Source: Acanthamoeba sp. SK_2022b
Taxonomy: Eukaryota > Discosea > Longamoebia > Acanthamoebidae
Assembly: GCA_027943245.1 (NCBI GenBank)
Contig: JANDJZ010000356.1
Span: 1-47,163, forward strand
Length of the DNA stretch: 47,163 bases
Direction: 5' to 3'
Shown here: positions 1 through 10,355 of the stretch, piece by piece
Layout: the number at the start of each line of letters is the position of its first letter
Numbering within the stretch: the first letter of the stretch is position 1
Notes under the pieces: model-generated
What the model saw: the letters and a program-made list of their open reading frames with translations, nothing else
Databases searched by the model: none
What the model was told of the DNA's origin: nothing
Position numbers and translations under genes: made by a program

Positions 1-95
1 TGGACAGGTGCTTCCATCCCTCTCTCCATCTCCCTCTCTCCATCTCCTACTCCTATTGAGAGGTAACGCGTTCGCTTACGCGTCCGCGTGTGCAG

Positions 96-711
96 CTTCG
101 CCGGAATCTTCTTGAGCGTCGACGCGGGCATCGAACTCTTTACCAAGGCCTGCGATCCGACAGCCCACTCGACTGCGACTGTGCCAGGCGAGGAGGCTGC
201 CCCGCTCCGGCCCAAGCCAGAGCAGGTCGACCACACGGCCAACGCAGGTAGGCCGATTGATGGAAAGGGGATTTGAGGGGCCAGAAAACCAACCCGGGCT
301 ATGGTGGGCAGTGCGTCCGAGCGTGGAGGACGTGGCGCGGGACAATCTGGAACGCCTCATTCATGTGCTGGATCGGGCACAAGCGGAGATGGAGGCTGAT
401 CCACAAGAGAACGCCGAATCGAACGAATCCGAAGAGGCGCTCCTCCGCCAATCGTTGCTGCTCCTTCCTCCCCGCTACTACCGCCAGGTACGCGCTTCCA
501 GTGGATCGGCTTGTCTAGCAGAGATGTCTAAGCGGGGGGCTCTCGTATCACCAGTACTTGAGCGCGTTGCTGTCGCTCAAGGCCAAGTGCTGTCTCTTGA
601 TGGGTTTGCGCGAACATGCCTTTTCCTCGTACGCGTTCCTCCCCCTCTCGCCTCTGTGTTAGAGCTTCTCAGGCGCTCCCATTCCTGGCGTGCGACTAAC
701 CTTTGATCGCG

Positions 712-785
<74 letters not shown>

Positions 786-895
786 CAGGGCTGGGGAGGC
801 TGCCGGGCTGATCCGTGGGAATGTTTCCACGTTCAGGAGCATGCAGCCGTATTTCCTCCCCATGCTGTCTTACCTGCTTGAGGTATCGCCTGTTG

Positions 896-968
<73 letters not shown>

Positions 969-1736
969 GTGCGAGTGCGAGCCAGTCTGATGGCGTCCTA
1001 TCATGACCAGGTGCTGCGTGAGGGGTGCGGCGCAGCAGAACTTGAAGCGCGTGATCGTTGCGCACAAGATCACGACTTCATTCATCGCACGCTACTTCCC
1101 GACCTCGCTCGCAGGTATGTGGGGGAGTGCACGTGGCTGCCTTTCGGACACAGCGGCGCTTCCGCCTCCTCCGCGCACCTGCAGCCCTGGTGCGCGGCAG
1201 CCCCACAACCCGCCTCATTGGCACCGCCAGTTCCCTTCTATCCGGCCTCGCGCCACATCTCCCTCCTCGACGTGGCAGCCCTGCCTCCGCCGCCGTCTGG
1301 CCCCTTCTCTCCTCTTCACACGAACGAGATGGACGCCGGGGGCGCCTTCTCTGCTCCCCCTCCGCCCCAGCAGCGCGGGGCGACACTCGCTGCCCAGGGG
1401 CGCCCCGTGTCTCCCGCGGGGTACGGCCACGCAATGCCACCATCGTTGTCATCCGGGAGTTCCGCTCAGCCAGCGGCGGAGCACGCGCACAGCTACAGCG
1501 AGTATCAGCCAAAGCCGTGCTACCTCGCCCCTTCGCCGATCCCGCCAGCGCCGTCGTTCATCAACATCTACAACTACACCAACATCTTCATCAACTCCAT
1601 CCCGTCCGCACCACCTTCACAAGCGCACCTCTCCTCCATCTCGTCGTCTTACCTGAACTCCAGGCCGCCACCACCACCGACGAGCACGGCGATGTACGCG
1701 TCGTGGCGAGCAGATAATAATAATAATTATGAATGA
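96..1736 (+). CDS. BRO1-domain-like protein with proline-rich tail, 5' end cut off by window
   Basis: This is the 3' part of a multi-exon gene. Phase-consistent exons are 96-247, 285-487, 555-628 and 789-882, followed by about 986-1114 and 1154-1736. The helical part resembles the C-terminal half of BRO1 domains: YLSALLSLKAKCCLLMGLRE fits the 'LMLAQAQE' helix, and CAQDHDFIHRTLLPDL fits the 'KENDFIYHxxVP' signature near the BRO1 end. A Pro/Ser/Ala/Tyr-rich tail of about 190 residues follows, as in ALIX-type ESCRT adaptors. BRO1 proteins bind ESCRT-III on endosomes; that role is inferred from the family. One junction (882 to about 986, across a TG repeat) does not keep phase with the obvious GTATCG donor, so a donor just inside the repeat may be used. 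Another tail frame (ending TAA near 1717) is open too. AATAAATAAA at 1738 may be the polyadenylation signal. Confidence 0.5.
711..787 (+). repeat. (TTG)n microsatellite inside an intron
   Basis: About 25 copies of TTG fill the intron between exons 555-628 and 789-882 of the BRO1-like gene and end right at the TTCAG acceptor. Confidence 0.9.
898..965 (+). repeat. (TG)n microsatellite inside an intron
   Basis: About 33 TG units lie in the next intron of the BRO1-like gene. The matching AC array for the opposite-strand neighbour is at 1957-1984. Confidence 0.9.
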
Positions 1737-1756
1737 ATAAATAAAACAACATTGTT

Positions 1757-1951
1757 TTAGAGCTCGTCAGTGTGTTGTGCAGTCGTGACGGACGAGAGGT
1801 GACAGTCGTGGGAGGGGCACAGGCACGCACTGTCGCGTGCCGTCGGAATGAAGCCGCGGAAGCAGAAGGGTTCCTCGTCCACCTTGTCCGCGCACCACTC
1901 CTCGGCCGTCAAACCGCCCTCATTCAGGTAGAATGGGTCGTCCCCTACTCC

Positions 1952-1989
<38 letters not shown>

Positions 1990-2668
1990 ACACATGCACA
2001 TACAAACACACAGACAAGCACATTCACACGCGCACGCACTCGTTAGGGCACGATTGCGCGTTGCGCGCGGGCCGCGTGTGTACCGGGCGAAAGAGGGATG
2101 TCTTTGCATGTTTCGAACACGGCCAAGCAGTAGTCCTACCGGGGTTACGAGGTGAGCGAGGAGTCGTTTTACCGCCCACGAGCCAAGGGAGGCCGGCGCA
2201 CCCAACAGAACCTGATCTGGCTCTGCAGGCCCTCGTGGAACATGGCCGAGTCGGGCGAGCATTCGGCGCACTTGTAGTCTGCCACGACGGCGTAGCAGTT
2301 GGCGCAGGCGGGATCGACCAGAGCGTCCACAGATTGTTTGATGCTCTTGGTCAGCTTCCTATCGCAGCAGCTTCGCCCCTGATACTCGTGGCAGAACGCC
2401 AGCTTCTTCTTCGGCTGCAGCCGAAGGTTGTGTGAGGAAATAATAATGCCTTTAAAAAGGAACATAATTATCAATTCTGAAACAATATATCTGATAAAAA
2501 TTTGGGGGTGCGTGCCTTGAAGGGCTTGGGGTGAGGGTTATCTTGCGCACAGCGGCCTTCTTTCTTCTCGAAGTACTCTCCGAGTTGGGTCTGTGCTTCC
2601 GCCACTTGAACCACCCATACTGCCACCAACGTAGCCAGCACCACTGCCACCAGCACGCCTGCCCGCAT
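1757..2668 (-). CDS. secreted folate-receptor-like cysteine-rich protein
   Basis: Translation most likely starts at the ATG at 2668; the apparent upstream start is GTG. The N-terminus is a signal peptide (MRAGVLVAVVLATLVAVWVV, cleavage near AEA/Q). The first exon runs to about 2517 and joins, through a GC-AG intron, an exon with the Folate_rec/HHIP pattern: FCHEYQGRSCC, then CANCYAVVADYKCAECSP. This matches the family's 'CC...CA...WKCxxCSP' order. A middle exon near 2040-2200 could not be framed with confidence; an AC microsatellite (1957-1984) sits in the last intron. The final exon reads GDDPFYLNEGGLTAEEWC...DEEPFCFRGF and ends in TDEL at 1757. The ending resembles KDEL/HDEL ER-retrieval signals but has Thr at -4, so retention is only possible. 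Ligand unknown. It converges tail-to-tail with the BRO1-like gene 20 bp away. Confidence 0.6.
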
Positions 2669-2788
2669 CCTCACCGTCGCGCTTGAGAGTGAGCACTTCC
2701 ACCTCCCCTGGTACGGCCAGCAGCAAATGAAAAGACTAAAAGAAATAGCCTTTATATTCCATAATTAAACTAATTGTTCAAAAATTGC

Positions 2789-5136
2789 ATGAAGAGGAAG
2801 AAGGGGGCGAAGGCCGCCGTAAAGCGGCCAAACGCCACGGCGAGCCCCGCGAAGAAGCCCGCCAGCGCTCGCGGGATGGGGCAACCACTGACCGCGGCCA
2901 CGAGATGCGCCGCAGTGGCCGCAGTCGCGATGGCCGCAGCCGCTTGGTACTTGTGGCACGCGTCGCTCCTCGGCTCACACACGCAGCTGCAGGCGTGGTC
3001 GCTTGCGCGGAACGTGCGCGCGGACGTGGGCGTGCCGGTGGTCGACGGCTGGTCGGGCTTGGGCGGCGGCTCGTTCTTCGCGGCGATCGCCGATCGCCGT
3101 TCTCTCGTCAGCACCGGCGGGGACGTCGACGACCTTCTTCTTCGACAGGCGAGCGGCGGCGGACCCGTGCCCGTAGTGCTGCGTCGTACGGCCATGGTGG
3201 AGCGCTGGCCCGCCCTCTCCCGCTGGCGCTCGCCCGCCTACCTCGCCGCCCGACCCGTACGCGCCTCGCACATTTGATGTTGTGTTCTCCACTGTGGCCA
3301 GCGCTGACTCGATGCACGCACAACCAGGAGTTGAAGGAGATGACCGTGGACGTGGGCGACTCCAACACCTTCCTCTACGTCGTACGTGCTCATCGTACAC
3401 ATTATTATGGTTATTTACTTATTCATTGATACCACGCATGAACAACACTTGTTGCGCAGGACAAGGTGCAGGACATGTGGACAGAGGGAGTGCCCAACAT
3501 GCCCGACCAGAACTACTCCTCGGTGCCCATGAGCGCCAGCGACTTCTTTGACCGGATCCATGGCAAGCCCGACGGTGCGCGCCCAGTTGCCCTCTCCACC
3601 GACCGCGCGCACATACACAGACACGGAACAAGCTCACCGGTGAACGGGGAGCGCAGGGAAGTACTACTACCACTACGGTCGGGTGAGGGGATCGCTGCTG
3701 GCCGACGTGTCGCCGAACGACCCGCTGTGGCGCACGCGGGACGATGCCGCGCAATTCGGCCTGTACCTGTGGCTCAGCGGCGTACGCGTATCCCACGCAC
3801 GCGCGCGGTCCGCAAGCTTCTGACAGCGTGTGGGTGGGGGGGGGGCGGCGCTGGCTGCTCGCCCAGGCTGACGTGCGCCCCGCTATACACTTTGACTCGG
3901 ACCACAACTTCTTCGTCCACCTCAACGGCAGGTACCGCGTGGTGGTGGGGGGGGCGACACGCGCGAGCTCTCTCTCCCCGTAACATGGCCTTTGTTTGGT
4001 TGTTTGCTTCGACTGACATCACTCAACCGACCGCGGTTGCGTCTCGCGCCCGGTCTTTTTGCCCCCCCCCCCTTTGCTTGAAGCAAGAAGTTCGTGCTGT
4101 TCCCGCCGTGGGAGTGGGAGAATCTGTACCTCTACCCGCGCATCCACCCGTCGTGGCACAAGAGCCAGCTCTCGTTCGACGCCGTGTCGCTCGACGCCTT
4201 TCCCAACGCCCGCCACGCCCACGCCTACGAGGTTCGCGTCGTGTGCCTTTCCGGTGGTGGTGGTGGTGGTGGTGGTGGTGGTGGTGGTGGTGGTGGTGGT
4301 GGTGGTGGTGTTACATTCGCGCGTCGTTCTGCCCCCCCCCCCCTCTGTTCACGGACAGGTGCTGCTGGAGCCAGGCGACGTGTTGCACGTGCCGCCATAC
4401 TGGTTCCACCATGTCGAGTCCACGACGCCATCAGGTCGGGTCAGACCGCTCTGTCCGCACGGCGAGGTTCTGGTTACTCTAAACGGCAGCCCGGTGGGGG
4501 GGGGGAAACAGTTTCGCTGGCCTCGTGGTCTGAATTCAGCGCCCACCAGCCGATGCGCGAGCTCTTCACCGTGCACTACGAGACGATGACGTGGCGGCAA
4601 TACCGAGGCAAGGACCAGATCGTCGCGGTCAAGCTCTACCTGGGTTTTGCCCCCCCCCCCACAGCCCTCTTTTTCCCTAGATGCGTCTGCTGACGGGTCG
4701 CACGGGTCTCATGACAGAGATGCTCATCACGAGGCTCTTGGGCTCGCAAGCGAAGCGATTCGTAGAAGGTGTGCTGCACAGCAGGTGGCCAGCACCAATG
4801 CAAACCCTTGTCCGCGTACGGCACACAACCTCTCTCCCAATGGCTCTTGAATATGATCGGTTCACCAACGTGTAACTGCAGGAGTCGACGACGATCAGCT
4901 GCGACGCTAGATGGGAGCCCAGCTGCGATCGCCACATGCAGGAGGGACTGGGCGACGATGTCGACATCACGCTGGACTGCTTCGAGCGCCTGGTGGAGCC
5001 TTCGCTCAAGGGCACGCGCTACGCTCGGGCCATCGCCGACATCCTGCTCGCCGACTGGATCGAGCTCTCGGCCTCCGAGGTCGTCGGCGCGGCCAACACC
5101 TTTGTCTTCCTCCGCGACTGCCTCTACTTTCCCTGA
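2789..5136 (+). CDS. membrane-anchored JmjC/cupin-8 type 2-oxoglutarate oxygenase
   Basis: The ATG at 2789 gives a basic N-terminus (MKRKKGAKAAVKRPN), then one hydrophobic helix (about residues 35-55, CAAVAAVAMAAAAWYLWHA): a type II signal anchor. After a stem come exons with the JmjC/cupin_8 core: an SSVPMSASDFFDRIHGKPD region, then RPAIHFDSDHNFFVHLNGR with the Fe-binding HxD, KKFVLFPPWEWENLYLYPR, and GDVLHVPPYWFHHVES carrying the distal His. These iron/2-oxoglutarate enzymes hydroxylate protein or RNA; the anchor suggests a luminal or secretory-pathway substrate (inferred). C-terminal exons (about 4681-4800 and 4882-5136) are helical and end LRDCLYFP. There are about nine introns. Several contain long C runs (about 4062, 4332, 4650) or a (GGT)n array (4254-4311). 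Confidence 0.8.
4254..4311 (+). repeat. (GGT)n microsatellite in a JmjC-gene intron
   Basis: About 19 GGT units immediately downstream of the donor after the AYE codons. The same intron also has a C12 run at about 4332. Confidence 0.9.
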
Positions 5137-5331
5137 ACCCCCCCCCCCTCTCTTTCTCCCTCTTCCTCTTTCTTTCTCCCTACCTCGCTGCTTGCTGTAC
5201 AGTTCGGTGTATTTACAATATGTGCAGACATGGTTGGGTGCTACGTCTCGGGTGGCCACCCCCTCTCCTTCTCGAGAACTGCGCTCTTGCGAAGAGTGGT
5301 TGGCGTGGCGATGGTGTTGTGTTGTCTGCGA

Positions 5332-6577
5332 CTAGCTGCTGTTCATGGTGGGACAGGGCGAGTGAGCGGGCACGTGTCCCGTGTAGGGGTGGGACTGCAT
5401 CCACATGTAGCTGGGCATGAAGAACGAAGGCATCGGAGACAGCCTGCTCAACGAGGATGATGGTGTAGTCTATCAGTCGTCATTGAGAGACCGACAGCCA
5501 GCCCCAATTCCAATCAGCCAATTTTGCCCACAGTAGACACACGTCTCCACATGTATTAACACGAAACGAGAGGAGAGAAGGCGGAGAGACACGCACCCGC
5601 GTCGACGGCGCTTCTCGGTGTGCGAGTGGGGGTGGTGGTGGAACGCTTGCGAAGCGACGAGCGACGTGTAGGTGCTCCAGCCGAAGCCCACCATGTTCAT
5701 GAACAGGACGCGGTAGGGCAGCGGGATGAAGAAGAAGTTGATCACCTGGGCCGGCGGCCAGATCGTCGCGCCCGCCAGGAGGACCCGCGTGAAGTCGGCC
5801 TTTGTTTTCTTCCATATCGTGTGCATGTCCTCACCTGTGCGTGTGATGTGCGGGGGGAGGTGACAATCAGATCGTCACACAATGTGTGTGTGTGGTGGTG
5901 GTGGTGGTGGTGGTGGTGGTGGTGGTGGTGGTGGTGGTGGTGGTGTGTGTGTGTGTGCGTGATGTCGGGACACGCACCGGCGATGAGACCGCGGGACAGG
6001 AACAAGCCCGAAGCGAAGACGGGGGAGACCACGATTTGGTCCAGCACCACCCGCTGCAGCACCCGTCGCAGCTTGGTCGCCATCGAAGGCGCGGCCGGCA
6101 TGGGCAGCATACGCTCGAGAAACTACGCACATGCGCGCGCATACAATACACACACACACATAGAGAGAGAGAGAGAGAGATTCAGAGAGCCCAGGACTGG
6201 GCTGAGGCAAGGCGAGGCGAGGCATGGTGAGGGGTACGTACCTGGTACCAGTTGTGGCTAAAGGGAGCGACGAAGAGGGAGCCGTATACAGCCATCCACA
6301 TGGTCTGCTTGGGGTTCCACCAGTGTTCGTGGGTGGCATCGCCGGACGCGGCGGCGCGGTCGGTCTCCCGAGGGGACATGGGCGGCGGTCGTCGCAGTCG
6401 CTGGGAGAGGAGGTCGGCCGAGGCGATCACTGTGCCGGAGGTGAGGGACTTGACCAGGAGGGGGGCCTCGGTGAGGCGGCGGTGGTACCACCGGAATGGC
6501 GCGAGCGAGGCCTGGCCCAGCCGCCGAATGAGCGATGTGGAGGCTGAGGAAGACCACATCGTGGTGAATGCGCTCAT
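5332..6577 (-). CDS. Mpv17/PMP22 family membrane protein
   Basis: It starts at the ATG at 6577 with a Ser/Arg-rich N-terminus (MSAFTTMWSSSASTSLIRRL) resembling a mitochondrial presequence. The family pattern follows: WYHRRLTEAPLLVKSLTSGT with ADLLSQ, then HEHWWNPKQTMWMAVYGSLF, GLFLSRGLIAG, and the diagnostic IWPPAQVINFFFIPLPYRV followed by NMVGFGWSTYTSLVAS. Mpv17/PMP22 proteins have four membrane helices and sit in the mitochondrial inner membrane or peroxisomes, where they affect channel activity and mtDNA upkeep; exact location here is inferred. The last exon joins in phase from the RRRRG codons at about 5600 to an exon ending near 5430, giving SPMPSFFMPSYMWMQSHPYT and stopping at 5332. That Pro/Met-rich tail is not a usual Mpv17 feature. 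One intron holds a (GGT)n array at 5894-5944. Confidence 0.85.
5894..5944 (+). repeat. (GGT)n microsatellite in an Mpv17-gene intron
   Basis: About 17 GGT units flanked by TG repeats, in the intron after the SRGLIAG-coding exon (minus strand). Confidence 0.9.
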
Positions 6578-7337
6578 GTAAGCCAGCGCTGGCTTGTTGT
6601 TCGTGTGGTTTGTTGTATAAGGCTCCTGCTTGTCGCGCGCGCCTTAACCGTAGTCGTATGGGAAGGGGGGTTGACTGACTGGTCTTGGCGAACCACAGAA
6701 AGCAGGTAATGTGTTCGAAATTTGCTGATAACTGCCCTCTCCTCTTCAACTCGTGAGCGTTCTGCCTTTCCTTGCCCCACAGGAGATAGGCAGAGTTAGC
6801 CAAATTTCTTCGGTTTCTCCAGTGGTATTCGAGATCTCTTGCGCACCTGGGAGTTGTACGTTCAAGCAAATGTAGGCGAAACGAGCGGCGGCGGGCCAAC
6901 ACCACGGCTAACACGACAGCAAGGGCAGGGGCGTGATAGTTGTTGTTGTTGTTGGTTGTGGTGGTGGTGGTGGTGAGCGAGGGAACAAAGAACTGTGCAT
7001 GCATTCATGGTTGAGGTCTCCTTGTTCGCCAGCATGTGGAAGGGTCGTACAGTGAGAGAAAGGGGTGTGAGAAGGTGGTGGGCTAGGGTGCAGGAGGAGC
7101 AGTTGGTTGGTAAAGATACAACGAGACAAGGTGTGGCTGTGGGCAGGTTGTTGACGATAAATGTGTCCTCCAGGCGCGGAGCACCACAAGGGAGCAATGA
7201 AAGAAGGGCAGTGAAGGACGAAAATGTGAACCTGGGCGGCCAATGCGGACGTGCAGCTGCGCCGGCGCGGGGCACCCGAGCGCCTGCAGCGCTGCCACAA
7301 TCCTGAACTCTCCTTCGCCGGCCTCTCAGAGCGGCTC
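6578..7337 (+). other. intergenic region, low-complexity, no supported gene
   Basis: It lies between the Mpv17 start and the 3' end of the next minus-strand gene. It contains short TTG and GGT tracts (6938-6976) that translate on the minus strand as poly-Asn/Gln/His/Thr. Several ORFs are open but show no family signal or consistent splice structure. It presumably holds the Mpv17 promoter and 5' UTR. Confidence 0.6.
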
Positions 7338-8034
7338 TCACACGCACGCGCTGGAGAACAGAGAGGGAGGTGGTGGGCAGCTCATGATCGAAATTTCGGG
7401 CCAGATTGTGTTGAGTGCCCAGGCGCACAACGTGATGGAGATGAAGCAAGCACTGGAATGGGCAACTGGTTCGTGTGGTCAAAATTGTTGGTATGTTCAG
7501 CATATTTCGAGGTTACATGCTCGCCATACCAAGGCGTGTCTTTCGTGTCCTTCTCTACTCTCAAGGAGTCGATCATCGGCGGTGGGAGCGGTACTCTGGA
7601 GCGAAGAAGGGCGAGTTGTTGATGATCTGGTCGAGCTGCTTGGCTGTCCACTCCAGCGCACCGCTGCTTCCGCTCGGCTCGTCTCTTCGCTCCGGTGCGT
7701 TGTCGCTCTCCTCCCGGTGCCGCAAAGCCGCGGGCATACAAGCGGACCGAGCAGCGGCGGACCACCAGAACGCCCAGTCGATGGACGGCCGTCGTTCCCG
7801 CCTCATCATCTCCATCGCGACGCTGGTCTTGGCCCCCTTCTTCTTCATCCGTTTCTCGATCATCTTCAGGGGTTTCTTCAGTTCGTCCAGTCCCATCGAC
7901 TTCTTCCTCCCGCCACCGGTGCTGCTCTCCGTCGTAGTGGTAGTAGTTGTGTGTACCTCTGCCATTGTGGTCCCCACCGCGTTGTCGTTGTTATTGTTCT
8001 GCTGCTTCTCCAGTTCCCGGACGGACATCTTCAT
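7338..8034 (-). CDS. unrecognised two-exon protein with basic middle and hydrophobic C-terminus
   Basis: The ATG at 8034 opens MKMSVRELEKQQ, followed by Asn- and Thr-rich stretches. A Lys/Met-rich helix follows (SMGLDELKKPLKMIEKRMKK), then RRPSIDWAFWWSAAARSACM and an acidic-polar segment ending LEWTAKQLDQIINNSPFF. A donor in CCAGA|GTACCG (about 7589) and an acceptor after CCATTCCAG (about 7461) join in phase to ACFISITLCAWALNTIWPEI, a candidate membrane helix, then Pro/Ser-rich residues to a TGA at 7338. Without splicing the ORF stops shortly after EYRSHRR. I do not recognise a family. The late hydrophobic segment could make it tail-anchored, but that depends on the proposed splice. Confidence 0.45.
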
Positions 8035-8479
8035 TGTGTCAGTTGTGGCTTGTGCGTGTATGTGTTGTTGCAAACGAAAGAAAGGGCCAAGGCCACTGGT
8101 TTTGTGGCAGGTCAGGTAAACCACCACTGTCACGCTCTAGCCTAGGAGCTCCTGTCTCCCTTCCCTGAACCCCGTCGGCTAACTCGTGACACCCAAGCGG
8201 CACCACTGGCTGTTCCTCTTTCTCGTTTCTCGTCCATCCTTCGTGCCGGGCAAAATGTGGGCATCTCGAGGATACGTTGCCTGGTTGGTTGTTAGGCATG
8301 CTGTGGGGAGCTCTATGTAAGGTTATCTCAACTGGTCGTTAAGGCAGTGCACAACGATGCGTGACATGTAAACGAGCCTCTGCGAGATCTCTCATGTTCG
8401 GTGTCTTAAGAACGCCCTCTTTCATTATTGGGCGAGACACCACCCAATGGGACTCGCCAGAATGGGGCGAGGGCCTCGC
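8035..8479 (+). other. intergenic region, no supported gene
   Basis: It lies between the unknown gene's start and the Spartan stop, both on the minus strand. It should contain the unknown gene's 5' UTR and promoter and the Spartan 3' UTR. Near 8436-8480 there is a cluster of GGCGAG/CTCGCC words that could form weak hairpins. No RNA gene was found by eye. Confidence 0.5.
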
Positions 8480-10321
8480 CTAGGCGCAGGGGCCACCCCT
8501 CTTCCTTCGCGACAGGCTGACCTCCTTTTCGTCGTCGTCGTTGTCAGCGTCGTCCAGTAAGACCAACAGGGGCGGTGGATCTCGCGTCCTGTCGGTGCGC
8601 GCTCGTTCTCCGAGGTGTTGCGGCGACGGACTCTCCGTTAGCTCTATCGTGACGGACGGCTGTTCCTCCTCCTCCTCCTCCTCCTCCTTAACGGGGACCC
8701 GCACAAAGTCGTGCAGGGTGCGCTGGGTCCCTCCTTGCAGGTGGCCCTGCCTGGTATCCCCATCCCCAGTCCTGCGTCTCTTCGGTGCGGTGGTCTCTTC
8801 GGAGCTTTTCTTTCGCTTCTCTGTGGTCGTCGGAGGGTTTGAACCGACCATAGCGATGCTCAGTGGTGGGTGGCGGTGCTAGGCTCACCGCGGAGCTTTT
8901 GGGGCCGGGGGCACGTACTCTGCTGGTATCCCTCCGGCTCTTTGCATTTGACGTAGGCACCCCCGCACTTGGCCTGGTGACCTGCCACGTCATGGATGTT
9001 CGTGCCAAGGTGACGTCGTCCTCGTGAGGCCGCGGCGCCACGAGAGCAAGTTGCGGGGGTAGGAGAGGCGTACTCGGCCACCAGGGGTCGCGAGGTGAGG
9101 GTGCTCGGTTCATGGCGCGCTTCACCACGTTGCCGCACCCATCACACTTCCACCAGTGCTGGCGGTAGTGGGCGACCTGGCGGAGCAGAGAAGAACAACA
9201 CAGTGCGTTGAGAACGTATGGTCTTGGTGAAACGAAGGGATGGCACGAGGAAGTCGAAGAAGAGGGGATCCACATTACCTCGTCATGGAAAGAGTGGTAG
9301 ACAGAGATATTGGTGCCGGCGGCCTTGTTGATTCTATACATGTGTTCGAGAAAGCATTGCCCATGATCATCGTGATCCCTGGTGATGGTACATATCATTG
9401 GAGTAGAACAAACGTGAGGCCTACAAGATGATGATCGAGTGGAGCGCAGTGGGCGTATATACTTGTTGCTTGCCGTGACGAACAGGTAGGCGTGAATCAT
9501 CTCGTGAAGCAACGTATCTATCATGTCGCTCCGTGGCCGAAACTGAGCATTGTTTCGAGGAGGAGAATGACCTCAGTCCATGCGCAGCAGTGCAAAGAGA
9601 GAGAGAGAGAGAGAGGGAGGGAGAGTTGACAGCTGCACAGGCGCATTACCTTCAACAAGGGCTCACTCATTCCAATGCTGCACAAACCGCCTCGTCCTTC
9701 GTATTTACATATCCCCGCGCATCTGGTGCAGCGTTCGACCAAGCGACGAGAGCAAGCATCAGCATGGCGGAACGAATTACGCAATGGGCACGCATGGTAA
9801 GACTGAGAGCTCGTACAGCGTCATTCTCTTGCTCCATTTGACTTCAACGCAGCTCAGTTTGCCCCAAAAGTAGCGATCATTGAAGTGAAGAAACAAGGTG
9901 TGCATGTCCGCATCGTCAATGCTTGCTATTGCCTCTTCGCCTATGCGCCCGCTCTGCAGCAGCGGTTGGTTGCCTTCACTGCCGGCCACCAGCCTCCCTA
10001 ACTCCTTCCGCGCGTGTGTCAGTTTAAAAAAAAACTGAATGATAATAATAATAATAATAATAATAATAATTCACACGCGCCGCCTACCTCTTCTTGAAGC
10101 CTCTTCGCCAGCAAAAGATCAGGGTCTTCTTCGTTCTCGCTGGAAGATGCTAAATTGAGAAAGATCTGACCGTGTGCATCATTCTCCTGCAACAACCTAA
10201 GAGCCAGTTGAAGGTCATCCTCCTCCTTCTGCAGGCGCCGGGCAAGCGATTCATCGATACTTGCCCGCTCTTCTTCCATCTTGTCTGCTAGAAGAATTTT
10301 TTTCGTTTCCCCGCGAAACAT
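8480..10321 (-). CDS. SPRTN: Spartan/SprT-family DNA-protein crosslink protease
   Basis: Exons carry the full SprT core: DADMHTLFLHFNDRYFWGKL then CVEVKWSKRMT, CAGICKYEGRGGLCSIGMSE, and the zinc protease helix LLHEMIHAYLF (HExxH), followed by DHGQCFLEHMYRINKAAGTN. The zinc ribbon is WWKCDGCGNVVKRAMNRAPS, DPWW, then, after a phase-matched splice, HQAKCGGAYVKCKEPEGYQQ. These proteases degrade proteins crosslinked to DNA during replication. The N-terminus (ATG at 10321, or a second Met at 10279) has acidic LARRLQKEEDD, DDLQLALRLLQEN and DLLLAKRLQEE segments resembling ubiquitin-interacting helices. In the favoured C-terminal frame there is a PKRRR basic patch, a PIP-like QRTLHDFV (8702-8725), an E8 run, and two SUMO-interaction-like stretches, SVTIELTESPS and PLLVLLDDADNDDDE. 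The splice into that last exon (about 8860-8930) is uncertain. Confidence 0.88.
10036..10067 (+). repeat. (AAT)n microsatellite in the first Spartan intron
   Basis: About 10 AAT/ATT units lie between the exon ending LAKRLQEE and the exon beginning near SEGNQPLLQ. Confidence 0.85.
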
Positions 10322-10355
10322 TTATTTTTTTAATTTGCTGGTGGCGAGCTTCGTC

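Noticed and set aside
690..990. Long ORFs of poly-Val, poly-Leu, poly-Gln or Cys-Val repeats across the TTG and TG arrays.
   Set aside because: They are translations of intronic microsatellites flanked by convincing splice sites.
4225..4482. Poly-Pro, poly-Trp or poly-Gly ORFs across the GGT array.
   Set aside because: The array lies in an intron of the JmjC gene; the neighbouring exons keep phase without it.
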